Notes under the pieces: generated by a model
What the model was told of the DNA's origin: nothing
Database searches by the model: none
Seen by the model: the letters and a program-made list of their open reading frames with translations, nothing else
In this document: in pieces, positions 18,901 to 30,488 of the stretch
Numbering within the stretch: the first letter of the stretch is position 1
Layout: every line of letters starts with the position of its first letter
From: Pseudomonas sp. B33.4
GTDB taxonomy: Bacteria; Pseudomonadota; Gammaproteobacteria; Pseudomonadales; Pseudomonadaceae
Length of the DNA: 64,000 bases
Direction of reading: 5' to 3'
NCBI RefSeq assembly: GCF_034555375.1
Contig: NZ_CP140706.1
Coordinates: forward strand, 1,107,001-1,171,000
Made by a program: the position numbers and the translations under genes

Positions 18901-19353
18901 ATGACGATTCGCGTGCAGGCCACGCCGTTCGATCCGGGCGCTGAAGTCAACGCGATGCATGCAGCCAACGTCGGCGTCGGCGCGGTGGTGAGTTTTGTCG
19001 GCTACGTGCGCGACTTCAACGATGGGCTGGATGTGGCCGGGATGTTTCTTGAGCACTATCCAGGCATGACCGAAAAAGCCCTCGAAAAAATCGCCATTGA
19101 AGCCGGGCAACGCTGGCCGCTGCTGAAGCTCGAAGTGCTGCACCGCATCGGCGCACTCGAACCGGGCGAGCCGATCGTCTTCGTCGGCGCCGCCAGCGCC
19201 CATCGCCAGGCCGCATTCGATGCCTGCGCCTTCGTCATGGACTACCTGAAAACCCGCGCACCGTTCTGGAAGAAGGAAAACACCAGCGACGGGCCGCGTT
19301 GGGTTGAGGGGCGGGACAGTGATCATGCCGCCGCTGATCGCTGGAAAAAGTAA
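18901..19353 (+). CDS. moaE: Molybdopterin synthase catalytic subunit MoaE
   Basis: MoaE is the large subunit that, with MoaD, inserts the dithiolene sulfurs into precursor Z. The 150-residue protein contains VSFVGYVRDFND near residue 24, LEHYPGMTEKAL, AHRQAAFDACAFVMDYLK and the FWKKE lysine motif of the active site near residue 120. It is the last gene of the moaCDE cluster and is followed by a REP pair. Confidence 0.95.
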   Translation: MTIRVQATPFDPGAEVNAMHAANVGVGAVVSFVGYVRDFNDGLDVAGMFLEHYPGMTEKALEKIAIEAGQRWPLLKLEVLHRIGALEPGEPIVFVGAASAHRQAAFDACAFVMDYLKTRAPFWKKENTSDGPRWVEGRDSDHAAADRWKK

Positions 19354-19377
19354 GTCCTCTAGCGCCTTCAAATTCGC

Positions 19378-19445
19378 CATCGCGAGCAGGCTCACTCCTA
19401 CAGTTGGAATGCGTTCCCCCTGTAGGAGTGAGCCTGCTCGCGATG
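19378..19445. repeat. REP pair (GAGCCTGCTCGC family)
   Basis: Two perfect 26-bp inverted arms (19378-19403 and 19420-19445) are separated by 16 bp, downstream of moaE. Confidence 0.9.
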
Positions 19446-19504
19446 ACGTCATCTGCAACACCAAAAACCTCTGTCTTTGCCTGATTGACTGCCTATACAT
19501 ATAA

Positions 19505-19517
19505 GTCCAATATGGAT
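19505..19517. promoter_or_regulatory. Candidate DauR operator, site 1
   Basis: GTCCAATATGGAT lies 81 bp before the amino-acid-binding protein start. It is a near-palindrome and closely matches the site upstream of dauB at 23468-23480. Sharing between two units flanking dauR suggests co-regulation; the assignment to DauR is inferred. Confidence 0.4.
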
Positions 19518-19597
19518 TTATAAGTACAAAAAAAGTATCTCCCTCCGTTTCAGCTCTTTCTTGCCAAACCAACAACAACTTCCGCGAGAGAACGAAC

Positions 19598-20374
19598 ATG
19601 AAGAAACTCCCCCTCATCACCGGTCTGGCCCTCAGCCTGTTGGCATCCGCCAGCGTGTTCGCCGCCGAGCAAACCTTGCGCATCGGCATCGAAGCCGCAT
19701 ACCCGCCCTTCGCCTCGAAAACCGACAAAGGCGAAATCATCGGTTTCGACTACGACATCGGCAACGCCCTGTGCGCGCAGATGAAGGTCAAGTGCGTGTG
19801 GGTCGAAGGCGAGTTCGACGGTCTGATTCCTTCGCTGAAAGTGAAAAAGATCGACATGGCGCTGTCGTCGATGACCATCAACGAAGACCGCAAGAAGTCG
19901 GTAGATTTCACCCACAAGTACTACTTCACCTCGTCGCGGCTGGTGATGAAAGAAGGCGCCAGCGTTGACGATCAATACGCCAGCCTCAAGGGCAAGAATA
20001 TCGGCGTGCAGCGCGCGACCACCACCGATCGTTATGCCACAGAGGTATTCGAACCGAAGGGCATCAACGTCAAGCGCTACAGCAACAACGAAGAGATTTA
20101 CATGGATCTGGCGGCGGGGCGGCTGGATGCGATTTTTGCTGACACCATTCCGCTGAATGACTTTTTGTCGATGCCGCGTGGCAAGGGTTATGCGTTTGTC
20201 GGGCCTGAGTTGAAGGATCCGAAATACGTGGGCGAGGGCGCGGGGATTGCGGTGCGCAAGGGTAATGCAGAACTGGTCAGCCAGTTGAATGGCGCGATTG
20301 ATGGCATTCGCGCAAGTGGCGAATATCAGAAGATTTCCGAGAAGTATTTCAAGTCCGATATTTACGGCGACTGA
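19598..20374 (+). CDS. Periplasmic basic amino-acid-binding ABC transporter protein
   Basis: This 258-residue protein belongs to SBP family 3 (ArtJ/HisJ-like). It has a cleavable signal peptide ([17 protein letters not shown], ending FAA) and the family signature [15 protein letters not shown] (about residues 50-64). [20 protein letters not shown] and [11 protein letters not shown] follow. It sits next to dauR and dauA, as does the homologue next to dauBAR in P. aeruginosa, so arginine or D-arginine is a likely ligand. No permease or ATPase genes are adjacent, so it must share a transporter. Confidence 0.88.
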   Translation: MKKLPLITGLALSLLASASVFAAEQTLRIGIEAAYPPFASKTDKGEIIGFDYDIGNALCAQMKVKCVWVEGEFDGLIPSLKVKKIDMALSSMTINEDRKKSVDFTHKYYFTSSRLVMKEGASVDDQYASLKGKNIGVQRATTTDRYATEVFEPKGINVKRYSNNEEIYMDLAAGRLDAIFADTIPLNDFLSMPRGKGYAFVGPELKDPKYVGEGAGIAVRKGNAELVSQLNGAIDGIRASGEYQKISEKYFKSDIYGD

Positions 20375-20383
20375 TCTACCGCT

Positions 20384-20458
20384 TTCGCGAGCAGGCTCGC
20401 TCCCACAGGGGATTTGTGAACGCCACAGGTCCAATGTGGGAGCGAGCCTGCTCGCGAA
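20384..20458. repeat. REP pair (GAGCGAGCCTGCTCGC family)
   Basis: The inverted arms are at 20384-20408 and 20435-20458. It lies between two convergent genes, the binding protein and dauR. Confidence 0.9.
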
Positions 20459-20491
20459 GAGGTCATTCCAGGCAATACAGCTCCTGGATCT

Positions 20492-21118
20492 TCAGCCCTT
20501 CATTTCCTTCAAATGCTTGTACACCGTCGCCCGCCCCATGTTCAGCACATTGGCCACATAGTTCGAAGCGCTTTTGCCCTTGAACGCGCCCTCGGCGTGC
20601 AGGGCCAGCACCAGTTCACGTTTGTGATCGCGGGTCAGCACATTCAAGCTCAGCTGCCGTTCGCGCAGCCAGGCGTGGAGGAAGGTGTTGATGCGTTCCT
20701 GCCAGTCATCGCGAAACAGTGAGTCCGGTTGCGGGATCAGTTTGCTCGGTGAGAGGAACAGGTCCAGCGCTGCCTTGGCATTCTCGAACAACGAAATATT
20801 CAGATTGATGCACAGCACCGCCAACGGCAGGCCATCGCGGTCGCGCAGAACGCTGCTCAAGCTGCGAATCTTCTGGCCGTCCCAGTTAAGCTTTTCGTAC
20901 GGGCCGATATTGCGGTCGCTGACATCCTCGCTGAGCATGTCTTCCAGCGACGAGTCGTCACCGATTTCGCGTTTGGACAGGTTGTTGGCGATGTAGTCGA
21001 CCTTTTGCGTGCGCAGGTCGTGCAGCACCACTTCGGCGTGCGGAAAGAACAGTGTGGCGATGGCATCGGCGATGGCGCGGAAGTTATCCAGGGCCGGGTC
21101 GAATTCAGGGGCGGTCAT
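20492..21118 (-). CDS. dauR: DauR, YheO-type regulator of D-arginine catabolism
   Basis: The 208-residue protein has a YheO-like PAS domain (about residues 15-125, with ATLFFPHAEVVLHDLRTQ) and a C-terminal helix-turn-helix (ASNYVANVLNMGRATVYKHL). In P. aeruginosa DauR represses dauBA. I start at the ATG at 21118 because the sequence upstream has no family similarity; GGAG lies 11 nt ahead. It is 93 bp downstream of dauA on the same strand, the same order as in P. aeruginosa. Confidence 0.88.
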   Translation of the reverse strand: MTAPEFDPALDNFRAIADAIATLFFPHAEVVLHDLRTQKVDYIANNLSKREIGDDSSLEDMLSEDVSDRNIGPYEKLNWDGQKIRSLSSVLRDRDGLPLAVLCINLNISLFENAKAALDLFLSPSKLIPQPDSLFRDDWQERINTFLHAWLRERQLSLNVLTRDHKRELVLALHAEGAFKGKSASNYVANVLNMGRATVYKHLKEMKG

Positions 21119-21211
21119 GACAGTGGAGCTCCAGGCAGCGTCAACGCCCCCGTGATCAGGAGGCGCAGGGAGTGTGCCGCAATCCGTTGTGCGCGTCATC
21201 CGCATGGACGA

Positions 21212-22476
<1,265 letters not shown>

Positions 22477-22489
22477 GGGATTTTTGGCG

Positions 22490-23434
22490 TTAGTGGGTTA
22501 AGTGATAAATCGCATTGGCGAGGGCGATGTCTTCAAGGCCCAAGCCGATTGAGCGGAAGAACACGTGACGATCATAATCGGGGCGCTGCACTTTCTCGCT
22601 GAGCAGATCCGCCAGATCGCCAACAATCGAATCCTGGCTCCAGCCATGCTGTTCACTGGCAATCAGCATCTCACCGGCCGAACCCGGCGTGGTCAGACGA
22701 TAGTCGCAGAACACCTGCATGTCGTTGAGGCTCTGCGGCGGCACTTCGTGGGCGCGTGGGGCGTTGGTGCTGATCGAGGTGATCAGCGCCGGTTTACTCA
22801 GCTCAGCCGGATCGATGACCGGCCCGGCGGACGAGGTGCAGAGCATGATCACGTCAGCCTCGAGGAGGGCGGCTTCGCGGCTGTCAGCGATCTTCAGATT
22901 GGGCGTGATGGCTTTCAACAATGCTTGGGTTTGCGCGTCGGCGGACAGACTTGGCGAGTACAGGTTGATGCTCTGCCAGTCACGCAGCGACTTCACGTAA
23001 TGCAGATGCGCTTGGGCAACCTTGCCGCTGCCGATGATCGCCAGTCGCGTGGCATTCACCGGAGCGAGGGCGTCGACCGCCACGGCCGTGGTCGCGGCGG
23101 TGCGCGCGGTGGTCAGTTCACCCGCATCGCAGAGCAGCAGCGGTTGACCGGTTTTCATCGACATCAACAAGGTCCATGCCGTCACCAACGCCCCTTGCTC
23201 GCGAACGATGTACGGCGAGGTCTTCACGCCGTACACGCCGTCCTCAGCCAGCACACCCAGATAATTGATGAAGTCGCCGGCACCTTGCGGAAATTCCACC
23301 AGTTGTTGCGCCGGTTGCAAGGCATTACCCGCTGCAAGATCGCGAAACAGTTTGCGCAGAATCTGCGGCACATCAATGCCCGCCAGCAGTTCGCGGGCCC
23401 GATGCTGGTCGATCACGTAGGGTGTATTGGACAT
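22490..23434 (-). CDS. dauB: NAD(P)H-dependent anabolic L-arginine dehydrogenase DauB
   Basis: DauB belongs to the ornithine cyclodeaminase/mu-crystallin family and reduces 2-ketoarginine with ammonia to L-arginine, completing D-to-L conversion with DauA. The 314-residue protein has the Rossmann motif IIGSGKVAQAH near residue 130 and an upstream SMKTGQPLLLCDAGELTTART substrate region. It is the first gene of dauB-dauA-dauR, and a palindromic site lies 34 bp upstream. Confidence 0.9.
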   Translation of the reverse strand: MSNTPYVIDQHRARELLAGIDVPQILRKLFRDLAAGNALQPAQQLVEFPQGAGDFINYLGVLAEDGVYGVKTSPYIVREQGALVTAWTLLMSMKTGQPLLLCDAGELTTARTAATTAVAVDALAPVNATRLAIIGSGKVAQAHLHYVKSLRDWQSINLYSPSLSADAQTQALLKAITPNLKIADSREAALLEADVIMLCTSSAGPVIDPAELSKPALITSISTNAPRAHEVPPQSLNDMQVFCDYRLTTPGSAGEMLIASEQHGWSQDSIVGDLADLLSEKVQRPDYDRHVFFRSIGLGLEDIALANAIYHLTH

Positions 23435-23467
23435 GTCAGGCTCCGGCGTCTAGATCTAAACTAATTT

Positions 23468-23480
23468 GTCCATTATGGAC
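23468..23480. promoter_or_regulatory. Candidate DauR operator, site 2
   Basis: GTCCATTATGGAC is a 13-bp palindrome flanked by TTT and TTT, 34 bp before the dauB start, where a repressor would block transcription. It matches 19505-19517 at 10 of 13 positions. Confidence 0.45.
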
Positions 23481-23520
23481 TTTTAGTGGTCTCTCGCAAG
23501 CGCCTGATCAAATGCCGGGC

Positions 23521-23555
23521 AAAAAAAAAGCGCAGTCCGTTGCCGGCTGCGCTTT
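23521..23555 (-). terminator. Terminator of rhlB
   Basis: AAGCGCAG and CTGCGCTT form the stem. On the minus strand the hairpin is followed by nine U residues. It starts 16 bp after the rhlB stop. Confidence 0.9.
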
Positions 23556-23570
23556 TCTGCTAAACGTCGC

Positions 23571-25049
23571 TTACTGCGGACGTTTGCGCTCAACCGCGCG
23601 CAACAGATGCGTTGGCGGCGTTTCACAGCTGATCTTGCGACCGAGCTTCTCTTCGATGGACGGCAACTGGTAGGAGTCGTCCTCACCGGCGAAGCTGATC
23701 GACACACCGTCAGCACCAGCACGACCGGTCCGGCCGATGCGGTGTACGTAGTCGTCCGGGACTTCCGGCAGGGTGAAGTTGATCACGTGGCTGATGCCGT
23801 CGATGTGGATGCCGCGACCGGCCACATCAGTGGCGACCAGTACGCGAATCTTGCCTTCGCGGAAACCTTCCAGGGTCTTGATGCGTTTGTGTTGCGGCAC
23901 GTCGCCGGACAACTGCGCCGCATTCACACCGTCGCGCACCAGACGTTCTTCGATGCGGCGCACTTCGTCCTTGCGGTTGGCGAAGACCATCACCCGCTCC
24001 CAGCCATTATCGTTGACCAGGTTGTAGAGCAATTTGTACTTGTCGGCACCGGCCACGGCGTAGATGTGTTGCTCGACGTTTTCGCTGGCGACGTTGGTGA
24101 CTTCGATTTCGACGATGGACGGATCGGTAGTCCATTGCTTGGCGAGGTTCATCACGTCTTCGGTGAAGGTCGCGGAGAACAGCAGGGTCTGGCGCTCGGA
24201 CTTCGGCGGGGTCTGGCGAATGATCTGCCGCACTTGCGGGATGAAACCCATGTCGAGCATGCGGTCGGCTTCGTCCAGCACCATCACTTCGACCATGTCC
24301 AGGTGCACGTCGCCGCGCTGGTTGAAGTCGAGCAGACGGCCCGGGGTTGCAACAAGAATGTCGCAGTGGCGCGCTTCGAGGTGCTTGAGCTGCTTGTCGA
24401 AGTCCATGCCGCCAACAAACGTCATAACGTTGAGGCCGGTGTACTTGGTCAGGTCGGCGGCGTCCTTGGCGATCTGCACTACCAGCTCACGGGTCGGCGC
24501 GATGATCAGCGCACGGGGTTCACCCATGTAGCGTTCTTTCGGCGGCGGCGTTTGCAGCAGTTGGGTGATGATCGAGATCAGGAACGCGGCGGTTTTACCT
24601 GTGCCGGTCTGCGCGCGGCCAATGGCGTCTTTGCCGGCAAGGGTGAAGCCCAGCACCTGTGCCTGGATCGGCGTGCAATACGGGAAGCCCAGATCCTGAA
24701 TGGCGTGCATCAGTTCTGGCGACAACTTGAAATCGTGGAAGCGGGTTTTGCCTTCCTGTGGCTCGACGACGAAATCTTCGAGTTTCCACGGGATGACCGA
24801 TGCCTTGGGCTTGGGTTCGCGGCGTGGCTTGACCGGTTTCGGCGCTTCGCTGCGGTCAGGTTCGGCGGCGACAGGGGCGGCCGGTGCAGGTTTCGGTGGC
24901 TGTTTCGGTGCCGCTGCGGGAGCGGGGCGGTCGGCCTGTGGGGCATCGGTGCGATGACCGGGGGCGTGCGACGGCGCACTGGGAACTGGCGCGAGCTGCT
25001 CAGCCTCGCTTTTACCGAACATCTTCTTGAGTGCTTTGAGCACGGTCAT
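23571..25049 (-). CDS. rhlB: ATP-dependent RNA helicase RhlB (DEAD-box)
   Basis: RhlB unwinds RNA and works with the degradosome. Motifs appear in order: Q-motif [11 protein letters not shown], motif I AQTGTGKT (about residue 146), DEAD in [12 protein letters not shown] (about 257), SAT, and [10 protein letters not shown]. An extra Ala/Pro/Lys-rich low-complexity segment occupies residues about 20-85 before the core. The frame opens with [13 protein letters not shown]; a GTG two codons in (LKALKKMFG) is an alternative start. It lies upstream of its own terminator and next to dauB, as in P. aeruginosa. Confidence 0.93.
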   Translation of the reverse strand: MTVLKALKKMFGKSEAEQLAPVPSAPSHAPGHRTDAPQADRPAPAAAPKQPPKPAPAAPVAAEPDRSEAPKPVKPRREPKPKASVIPWKLEDFVVEPQEGKTRFHDFKLSPELMHAIQDLGFPYCTPIQAQVLGFTLAGKDAIGRAQTGTGKTAAFLISIITQLLQTPPPKERYMGEPRALIIAPTRELVVQIAKDAADLTKYTGLNVMTFVGGMDFDKQLKHLEARHCDILVATPGRLLDFNQRGDVHLDMVEVMVLDEADRMLDMGFIPQVRQIIRQTPPKSERQTLLFSATFTEDVMNLAKQWTTDPSIVEIEVTNVASENVEQHIYAVAGADKYKLLYNLVNDNGWERVMVFANRKDEVRRIEERLVRDGVNAAQLSGDVPQHKRIKTLEGFREGKIRVLVATDVAGRGIHIDGISHVINFTLPEVPDDYVHRIGRTGRAGADGVSISFAGEDDSYQLPSIEEKLGRKISCETPPTHLLRAVERKRPQ

Positions 25050-25146
25050 CTCATCAATTGGTTAAGGAATGTACGCCGGCCAGTGTAATGCAAGAAACGG
25101 GCGCGGCGTAGGGGGAGGGATCAAAGGGCGATTTTAATCTCGACGC

Positions 25147-25830
<684 letters not shown>

Positions 25831-25887
25831 TCATTAAGTGCGTGATTCGAGTGCGCGCCCGGTTGATCCGTTAAGAAGATGTCGCAA

Positions 25888-25903
25888 GGGTACAAGTTTT
25901 GCT
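25888..25903 (+). promoter_or_regulatory. Possible sigma-54 promoter upstream of aapJ
   Basis: GGGTACAAGTTTTGCT has GG and GC exactly 10 nt apart (25889-25890 and 25901-25902) and keeps the TTGCT -12 half. It points toward aapJ but lies about 370 bp upstream, within a 467-bp gap that also holds a 20-bp palindrome (25913-25932). Confidence 0.3.
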
Positions 25904-25912
25904 ATTGACCTG

Positions 25913-25932
25913 TCGCCGAATCGATTCGGCGA
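25913..25932. repeat. Perfect 20-bp palindrome
   Basis: TCGCCGAATCGATTCGGCGA is self-complementary without a spacer. It lies 10 bp after the possible sigma-54 promoter, between the esterase and aapJ genes. It may be an operator; the binding protein is unknown. The rest of the 25804-26270 gap shows only short GC hairpins, such as GGGCTACAGCCC near 26088. Confidence 0.6.
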
Positions 25933-26270
25933 GCGGTGTGGTACGGGCTTTGCTATGGCTTGAACCGTGCAACCGATCTCGCGTGGGCGGTAACACTATC
26001 AGTGTACGACCCGCGACGGGATTGCAAAGAATCCGGTGATGGATGTTCGCCAATGGCCGCTACGGGCGCAGCGAACGTGAAAGGGCTACAGCCCGTTCGG
26101 CCGATTGGTGAGAAGTGAGTTGTCCATGATGTGGATTTTCTCCTACTAGACTCATAGCGAAGGTCTTACGTCGGTTGACCCCAAAAAAAGCCAACACGGG
26201 TCAACAACGCCTCAAAAGGGTGCGACTGGACTCAAGCTCCGACACAACAAGAGCAAAACTGGAGGTTTGA

Positions 26271-27302
26271 ATGAAGATGTTGAAATCCACTCTGGCGATC
26301 GTGACTGCAGCAACAGTTCTCGGCGTCAGCGGGTTCGCTCAGGCGGGTGCAACCCTGGATGCGGTGCAGAAGAAAGGTTTCGTGCAGTGTGGCGTAAGCG
26401 ACGGTCTGCCGGGCTTCTCGGTTCCGGACGCTACCGGCAAGATCCTCGGGATCGACGCTGACGTCTGCCGCGCTGTGGCCGCTGCCGTATTCGGCGACGC
26501 GACCAAGGTCAAATTCAGTCAGTTGAACGCCAAAGAGCGCTTCACCGCGCTGCAATCGGGCGAGATCGACATCCTGTCGCGCAACACCACCATGACCAGT
26601 TCGCGTGACGCGGGCATGGGCCTGAAATTCCCGGGCTTCATTACCTACTACGACGGCATCGGCTTCCTGGTAAACAACAAGCTGGGCGTGAAGAGTGCCA
26701 AAGAGCTCGACGGTGCAACTATCTGCATCCAGGCCGGTACCACCACGGAGCTGAACGTTTCCGACTACTTCCGTGGCAACGGTCTGAAATACACCCCGAT
26801 CACTTTCGACACCTCCGATGAAAGCGCCAAGTCGCTGGAATCCGGTCGTTGCGACGTGCTGACCTCCGACAAGTCCCAGTTGTTCGCCCAGCGCAGCAAG
26901 CTGGCCTCGCCGAAAGACTATGTGGTTCTGCCGGAAACCATTTCCAAAGAGCCTCTGGGCCCAGTCGTACGTAACGGCGACGACGAGTGGCTGGCCATCG
27001 TGCGTTGGGTTGGCTACGCGCTGCTCAACACCGAAGAAGCCGGCATCACTTCGAAGAACGTCGAAGCGGAAGCCAAGTCGACCAAGAACCCGGACGTTGC
27101 CCGTATGCTCGGCGCTGACGGCGAGTACGGCAAAGACCTGAAACTGCCGAAAGACTGGGTTGTGCAGATCGTCAAACAAGTCGGCAACTACGGCGAAATC
27201 TTCGAGAAAAACCTCGGCAAGAGCACTCCGCTGGAAATCGACCGCGGCTTGAACGCCCTGTGGAACAACGGCGGCATTCAGTACGCACCACCAGTGCGCT
27301 AA
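26271..27302 (+). CDS. aapJ: General L-amino acid ABC transporter binding protein AapJ
   Basis: AapJ is the periplasmic binding subunit of the broad-range amino-acid uptake system. The 343-residue protein has a signal peptide (MKMLKSTLAIVTAATVLG, ending AQAGA). Its SBP family 3 blocks include GVSDGLPGFSVPDATGKILG and IDADVCRAVAAAVFGD, and the length is that of Aap/Bzt proteins, longer than HisJ types. GGAGG precedes the ATG. It heads aapJQMP. Confidence 0.95.
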   Translation: MKMLKSTLAIVTAATVLGVSGFAQAGATLDAVQKKGFVQCGVSDGLPGFSVPDATGKILGIDADVCRAVAAAVFGDATKVKFSQLNAKERFTALQSGEIDILSRNTTMTSSRDAGMGLKFPGFITYYDGIGFLVNNKLGVKSAKELDGATICIQAGTTTELNVSDYFRGNGLKYTPITFDTSDESAKSLESGRCDVLTSDKSQLFAQRSKLASPKDYVVLPETISKEPLGPVVRNGDDEWLAIVRWVGYALLNTEEAGITSKNVEAEAKSTKNPDVARMLGADGEYGKDLKLPKDWVVQIVKQVGNYGEIFEKNLGKSTPLEIDRGLNALWNNGGIQYAPPVR

Positions 27303-27368
27303 TGGTTCTATCGCCCGGCGGGCCAACCGCCGGGTGATGTTCTTGTTCCATTTTTTGCGGGGCACTTC

Positions 27369-28550
27369 ATGCAAAATTCAATCGGCGCACCAAAGCAGAG
27401 GCTCAGCCTCAGCGATCCACGAGTGCGTGCGTGGCTATTCCAGATCATCACCGTTGTGGCGGTGGTCTCGCTGGGCTGGTACTTGTTCGACAACACGCAA
27501 ACCAACCTTCAGCACCGGGGCATTACCTCCGGTTTCGGCTTTCTGGAGCGCAGTGCCGGGTTCGGCATCGCTCAACATCTGATCGACTACACCGAAGCGG
27601 ACAGCTATGCCCGCGTCTTTGTCATCGGTCTGCTCAACACCCTGTTGGTGACCGTGATCGGCGTGGTTCTGGCGACGATTCTCGGTTTTATCATCGGTGT
27701 GGCGCGGCTGTCGCAGAACTGGATCATCAGCAAACTGGCGACGGTGTATGTGGAAGTGTTCCGCAACATTCCGCCGCTGCTGCAAATCCTGTTCTGGTAC
27801 TTCGCGGTATTCCTGACCATGCCGGGACCGCGCAACAGCCATAACTTCGGCGACACCTTCTTCGTCAGCAGCCGTGGCCTGAACATGCCGGCCGCACTGG
27901 CGGCTGATGGTTTCTGGGCGTTCGTGATCAGCGTCGTGGTGGCCATTGTCGGTATCGTGCTGATGACTCGCTGGGCCAACAAGCGCTTTGAAGAAACCGG
28001 CGTGCCGTTCCACAAGTTCTGGGTGGGCCTGGCGATTCTGCTGGTGATCCCGACCTTGTGCGCACTGATCTTTGGCGCTCCGCTGCACTGGGAAATGCCC
28101 GAGCTTAAAGGTTTCAACTTCGTCGGCGGTTGGGTATTGATCCCGGAACTGCTTGCGTTGACCCTGGCCCTGACCGTGTACACCGCGGCGTTTATCGCCG
28201 AGATCGTGCGTTCCGGGATCAAGTCGGTCAGCCATGGTCAGACCGAAGCGGCGCGTTCGCTCGGCCTGCGTAACGGCCCGACCCTGCGCAAGGTGATCAT
28301 TCCGCAAGCCCTGCGCGTGATCATTCCGCCGCTGACCAGCCAATACCTCAACCTGGCGAAAAACTCTTCGCTGGCGGCCGGTATCGGTTACCCGGAAATG
28401 GTGTCGCTGTTCGCCGGCACGGTGCTCAACCAGACCGGTCAGGCGATCGAAGTGATTGCCATCACCATGAGCGTGTACCTGGCGATCAGTATCAGCATTT
28501 CCCTGCTGATGAACTGGTACAACAAGCGCATTGCGCTGATCGAGCGGTAA
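27369..28550 (+). CDS. aapQ: Amino acid ABC transporter permease AapQ
   Basis: AapQ is one of two inner-membrane permeases of the transporter. The 393-residue protein has about eight hydrophobic segments and the ATPase-contacting EAA loop EAARSLGLRNGPTLRKVIIP (about residues 291-310). The central extra segment (residues about 150-250) is typical of AapQ/BztB. It lies 66 bp after aapJ and 10 bp before aapM. Confidence 0.95.
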   Translation: MQNSIGAPKQRLSLSDPRVRAWLFQIITVVAVVSLGWYLFDNTQTNLQHRGITSGFGFLERSAGFGIAQHLIDYTEADSYARVFVIGLLNTLLVTVIGVVLATILGFIIGVARLSQNWIISKLATVYVEVFRNIPPLLQILFWYFAVFLTMPGPRNSHNFGDTFFVSSRGLNMPAALAADGFWAFVISVVVAIVGIVLMTRWANKRFEETGVPFHKFWVGLAILLVIPTLCALIFGAPLHWEMPELKGFNFVGGWVLIPELLALTLALTVYTAAFIAEIVRSGIKSVSHGQTEAARSLGLRNGPTLRKVIIPQALRVIIPPLTSQYLNLAKNSSLAAGIGYPEMVSLFAGTVLNQTGQAIEVIAITMSVYLAISISISLLMNWYNKRIALIER

Positions 28551-28560
28551 GGAAAAGCGC

Positions 28561-29655
28561 ATGAGTACTCATACTTTCAAACCCGACATGCCCCCACCGA
28601 ACAGCAGCATCGGCGTGGTGGCGTGGATGCGCGCGAACATGTTCTCCAGCTGGCTCAACACCCTGCTGACGCTGTTTGCGTTCTACCTGATCTACCTCGT
28701 GGTGCCACCGATCCTCAGTTGGGCCATCATTGATGCGAACTGGGTCGGCACCACCCGCGCTGACTGCACCAAGGACGGCGCCTGCTGGGTGTTCATTCAA
28801 CAGCGTTTCGGCCAGTTCATGTACGGCTACTACCCGACGGAGTTGCGCTGGCGCGTGGACCTGACTGTGTGGCTGGCGGTGATCGGCGCGGCGCCTTTGT
28901 TCATCTCCCGTGTACCGCATAAAGCGATCTACGGGCTGAGCTTTCTGGTCCTGTACCCGATCATTGCCTTCATCCTGCTGCACGGCGGCTTCGGTCTGAC
29001 TAATGTGGCGACCAGTCAATGGGGCGGCCTGATGCTGACCCTGGTGATCGCCACTGTTGGTATCGCCGGCGCCTTGCCGTTGGGGATCGTGCTGGCACTG
29101 GGTCGACGCTCTAACATGCCGGCGATTCGGGTGGTCTGCGTGACCTTCATCGAATTCTGGCGCGGCGTGCCGTTGATCACCGTGCTGTTCATGTCCTCGG
29201 TGATGCTGCCGCTGTTCCTGCCCGAAGGCATGAACTTCGACAAGCTGCTGCGGGCGTTGATCGGCGTGATCCTGTTCCAGTCGGCCTATGTGGCTGAAGT
29301 GGTGCGCGGCGGTCTGCAAGCGATCCCCAAAGGTCAGTACGAAGCGGCTGCGGCGATGGGCCTCGGTTACTGGCGTTCGATGGGCCTGGTGATCCTGCCG
29401 CAAGCCCTGAAGCTGGTAATCCCCGGCATCGTCAACACCTTCATTGCGCTGTTCAAGGACACCAGTCTGGTGATCATCATCGGCCTCTTTGACCTGCTCA
29501 ACAGCGTCAAGCAAGCCGCTGCCGACCCGAAATGGCTGGGCATGGCCACCGAAGGCTACGTGTTCGCCGCCCTGGTGTTCTGGATTTTCTGTTTTGGTAT
29601 GTCGCGCTATTCCATGCATCTGGAACGCAAGCTCGACACTGGCCACAAGCGTTAG
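28561..29655 (+). CDS. aapM: Amino acid ABC transporter permease AapM
   Basis: AapM is the second permease subunit. The 364-residue protein has multiple membrane spans and the EAA loop EAAAAMGLGYWRSMGLVILP near residue 262. It contains the C-rich loop TRADCTKDGACW (about residues 63-74) seen in AapM/BztC. It pairs with AapQ and precedes aapP by 11 bp. Confidence 0.95.
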   Translation: MSTHTFKPDMPPPNSSIGVVAWMRANMFSSWLNTLLTLFAFYLIYLVVPPILSWAIIDANWVGTTRADCTKDGACWVFIQQRFGQFMYGYYPTELRWRVDLTVWLAVIGAAPLFISRVPHKAIYGLSFLVLYPIIAFILLHGGFGLTNVATSQWGGLMLTLVIATVGIAGALPLGIVLALGRRSNMPAIRVVCVTFIEFWRGVPLITVLFMSSVMLPLFLPEGMNFDKLLRALIGVILFQSAYVAEVVRGGLQAIPKGQYEAAAAMGLGYWRSMGLVILPQALKLVIPGIVNTFIALFKDTSLVIIIGLFDLLNSVKQAAADPKWLGMATEGYVFAALVFWIFCFGMSRYSMHLERKLDTGHKR

Positions 29656-29666
29656 GAGTTCTGTAA

Positions 29667-30431
29667 ATGAGTGAAGCAATCAAAAAGCCTGTGGGTCCTG
29701 AAGGCATTATTCAGATGCAGGGCGTCAACAAGTGGTACGGCCAGTTCCACGTGCTGAAAGACATCAACCTCAACGTCAAACAGGGCGAGCGTATCGTTCT
29801 GTGCGGGCCGTCGGGTTCCGGTAAATCGACGACGATTCGTTGTCTCAATCGTCTGGAAGAACACCAGCAGGGCCGGATCGTCGTCGACGGTGTGGAACTG
29901 ACCAACGACCTCAAGCAGATCGAAGCGATCCGCCGCGAAGTCGGCATGGTGTTCCAGCACTTCAACCTGTTCCCGCACCTGACCATTTTGCAGAACTGCA
30001 CCCTGGCACCGATGTGGGTACGCAAGATGCCCAAGCGCAAGGCCGAAGAAATCGCCATGCATTACCTGGAGCGCGTACGCATTCCGGAGCAGGCGCATAA
30101 ATTCCCGGGGCAACTGTCCGGCGGTCAGCAACAGCGTGTGGCAATCGCCCGCGCCCTGTGCATGAAGCCGAAAATCATGTTGTTCGATGAGCCGACTTCA
30201 GCGCTCGATCCGGAGATGGTGAAGGAAGTACTCGACACCATGATCGGTCTGGCTGAAGACGGCATGACCATGCTTTGCGTGACTCACGAGATGGGCTTTG
30301 CCCGTACCGTGGCGAACCGCGTGATCTTCATGGACAAGGGTGAGATCGTTGAACAGGCGGCGCCGAATGACTTCTTCGATAATCCGCAGAATGAGCGGAC
30401 GAAGTTGTTCTTGAGTCAGATTTTGCATTGA
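29667..30431 (+). CDS. aapP: Amino acid ABC transporter ATPase AapP
   Basis: AapP energises uptake. The 254-residue ATPase has Walker [10 protein letters not shown] (residues 47-55), the Q-loop [10 protein letters not shown], the signature LSGGQQQR near residue 150 and Walker [12 protein letters not shown] near 174. The length is typical of GlnQ-type subunits. It is the last gene of the operon and is followed by a strong terminator. Confidence 0.96.
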   Translation: MSEAIKKPVGPEGIIQMQGVNKWYGQFHVLKDINLNVKQGERIVLCGPSGSGKSTTIRCLNRLEEHQQGRIVVDGVELTNDLKQIEAIRREVGMVFQHFNLFPHLTILQNCTLAPMWVRKMPKRKAEEIAMHYLERVRIPEQAHKFPGQLSGGQQQRVAIARALCMKPKIMLFDEPTSALDPEMVKEVLDTMIGLAEDGMTMLCVTHEMGFARTVANRVIFMDKGEIVEQAAPNDFFDNPQNERTKLFLSQILH

Positions 30432-30447
30432 TCGACTCCAGGCGCTG

Positions 30448-30480
30448 AAATAAACCCGGATTGAGTTCCGGGTTTATTTT
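30448..30480. terminator. Bidirectional terminator between aapP and mqsA
   Basis: AAATAAACCCGGA and TTCCGGGTTTATTT form a 13-bp stem with flanking A and T runs. This would stop transcription from both convergent units. Confidence 0.9.
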
Positions 30481-30488
30481 GTCCGGTG

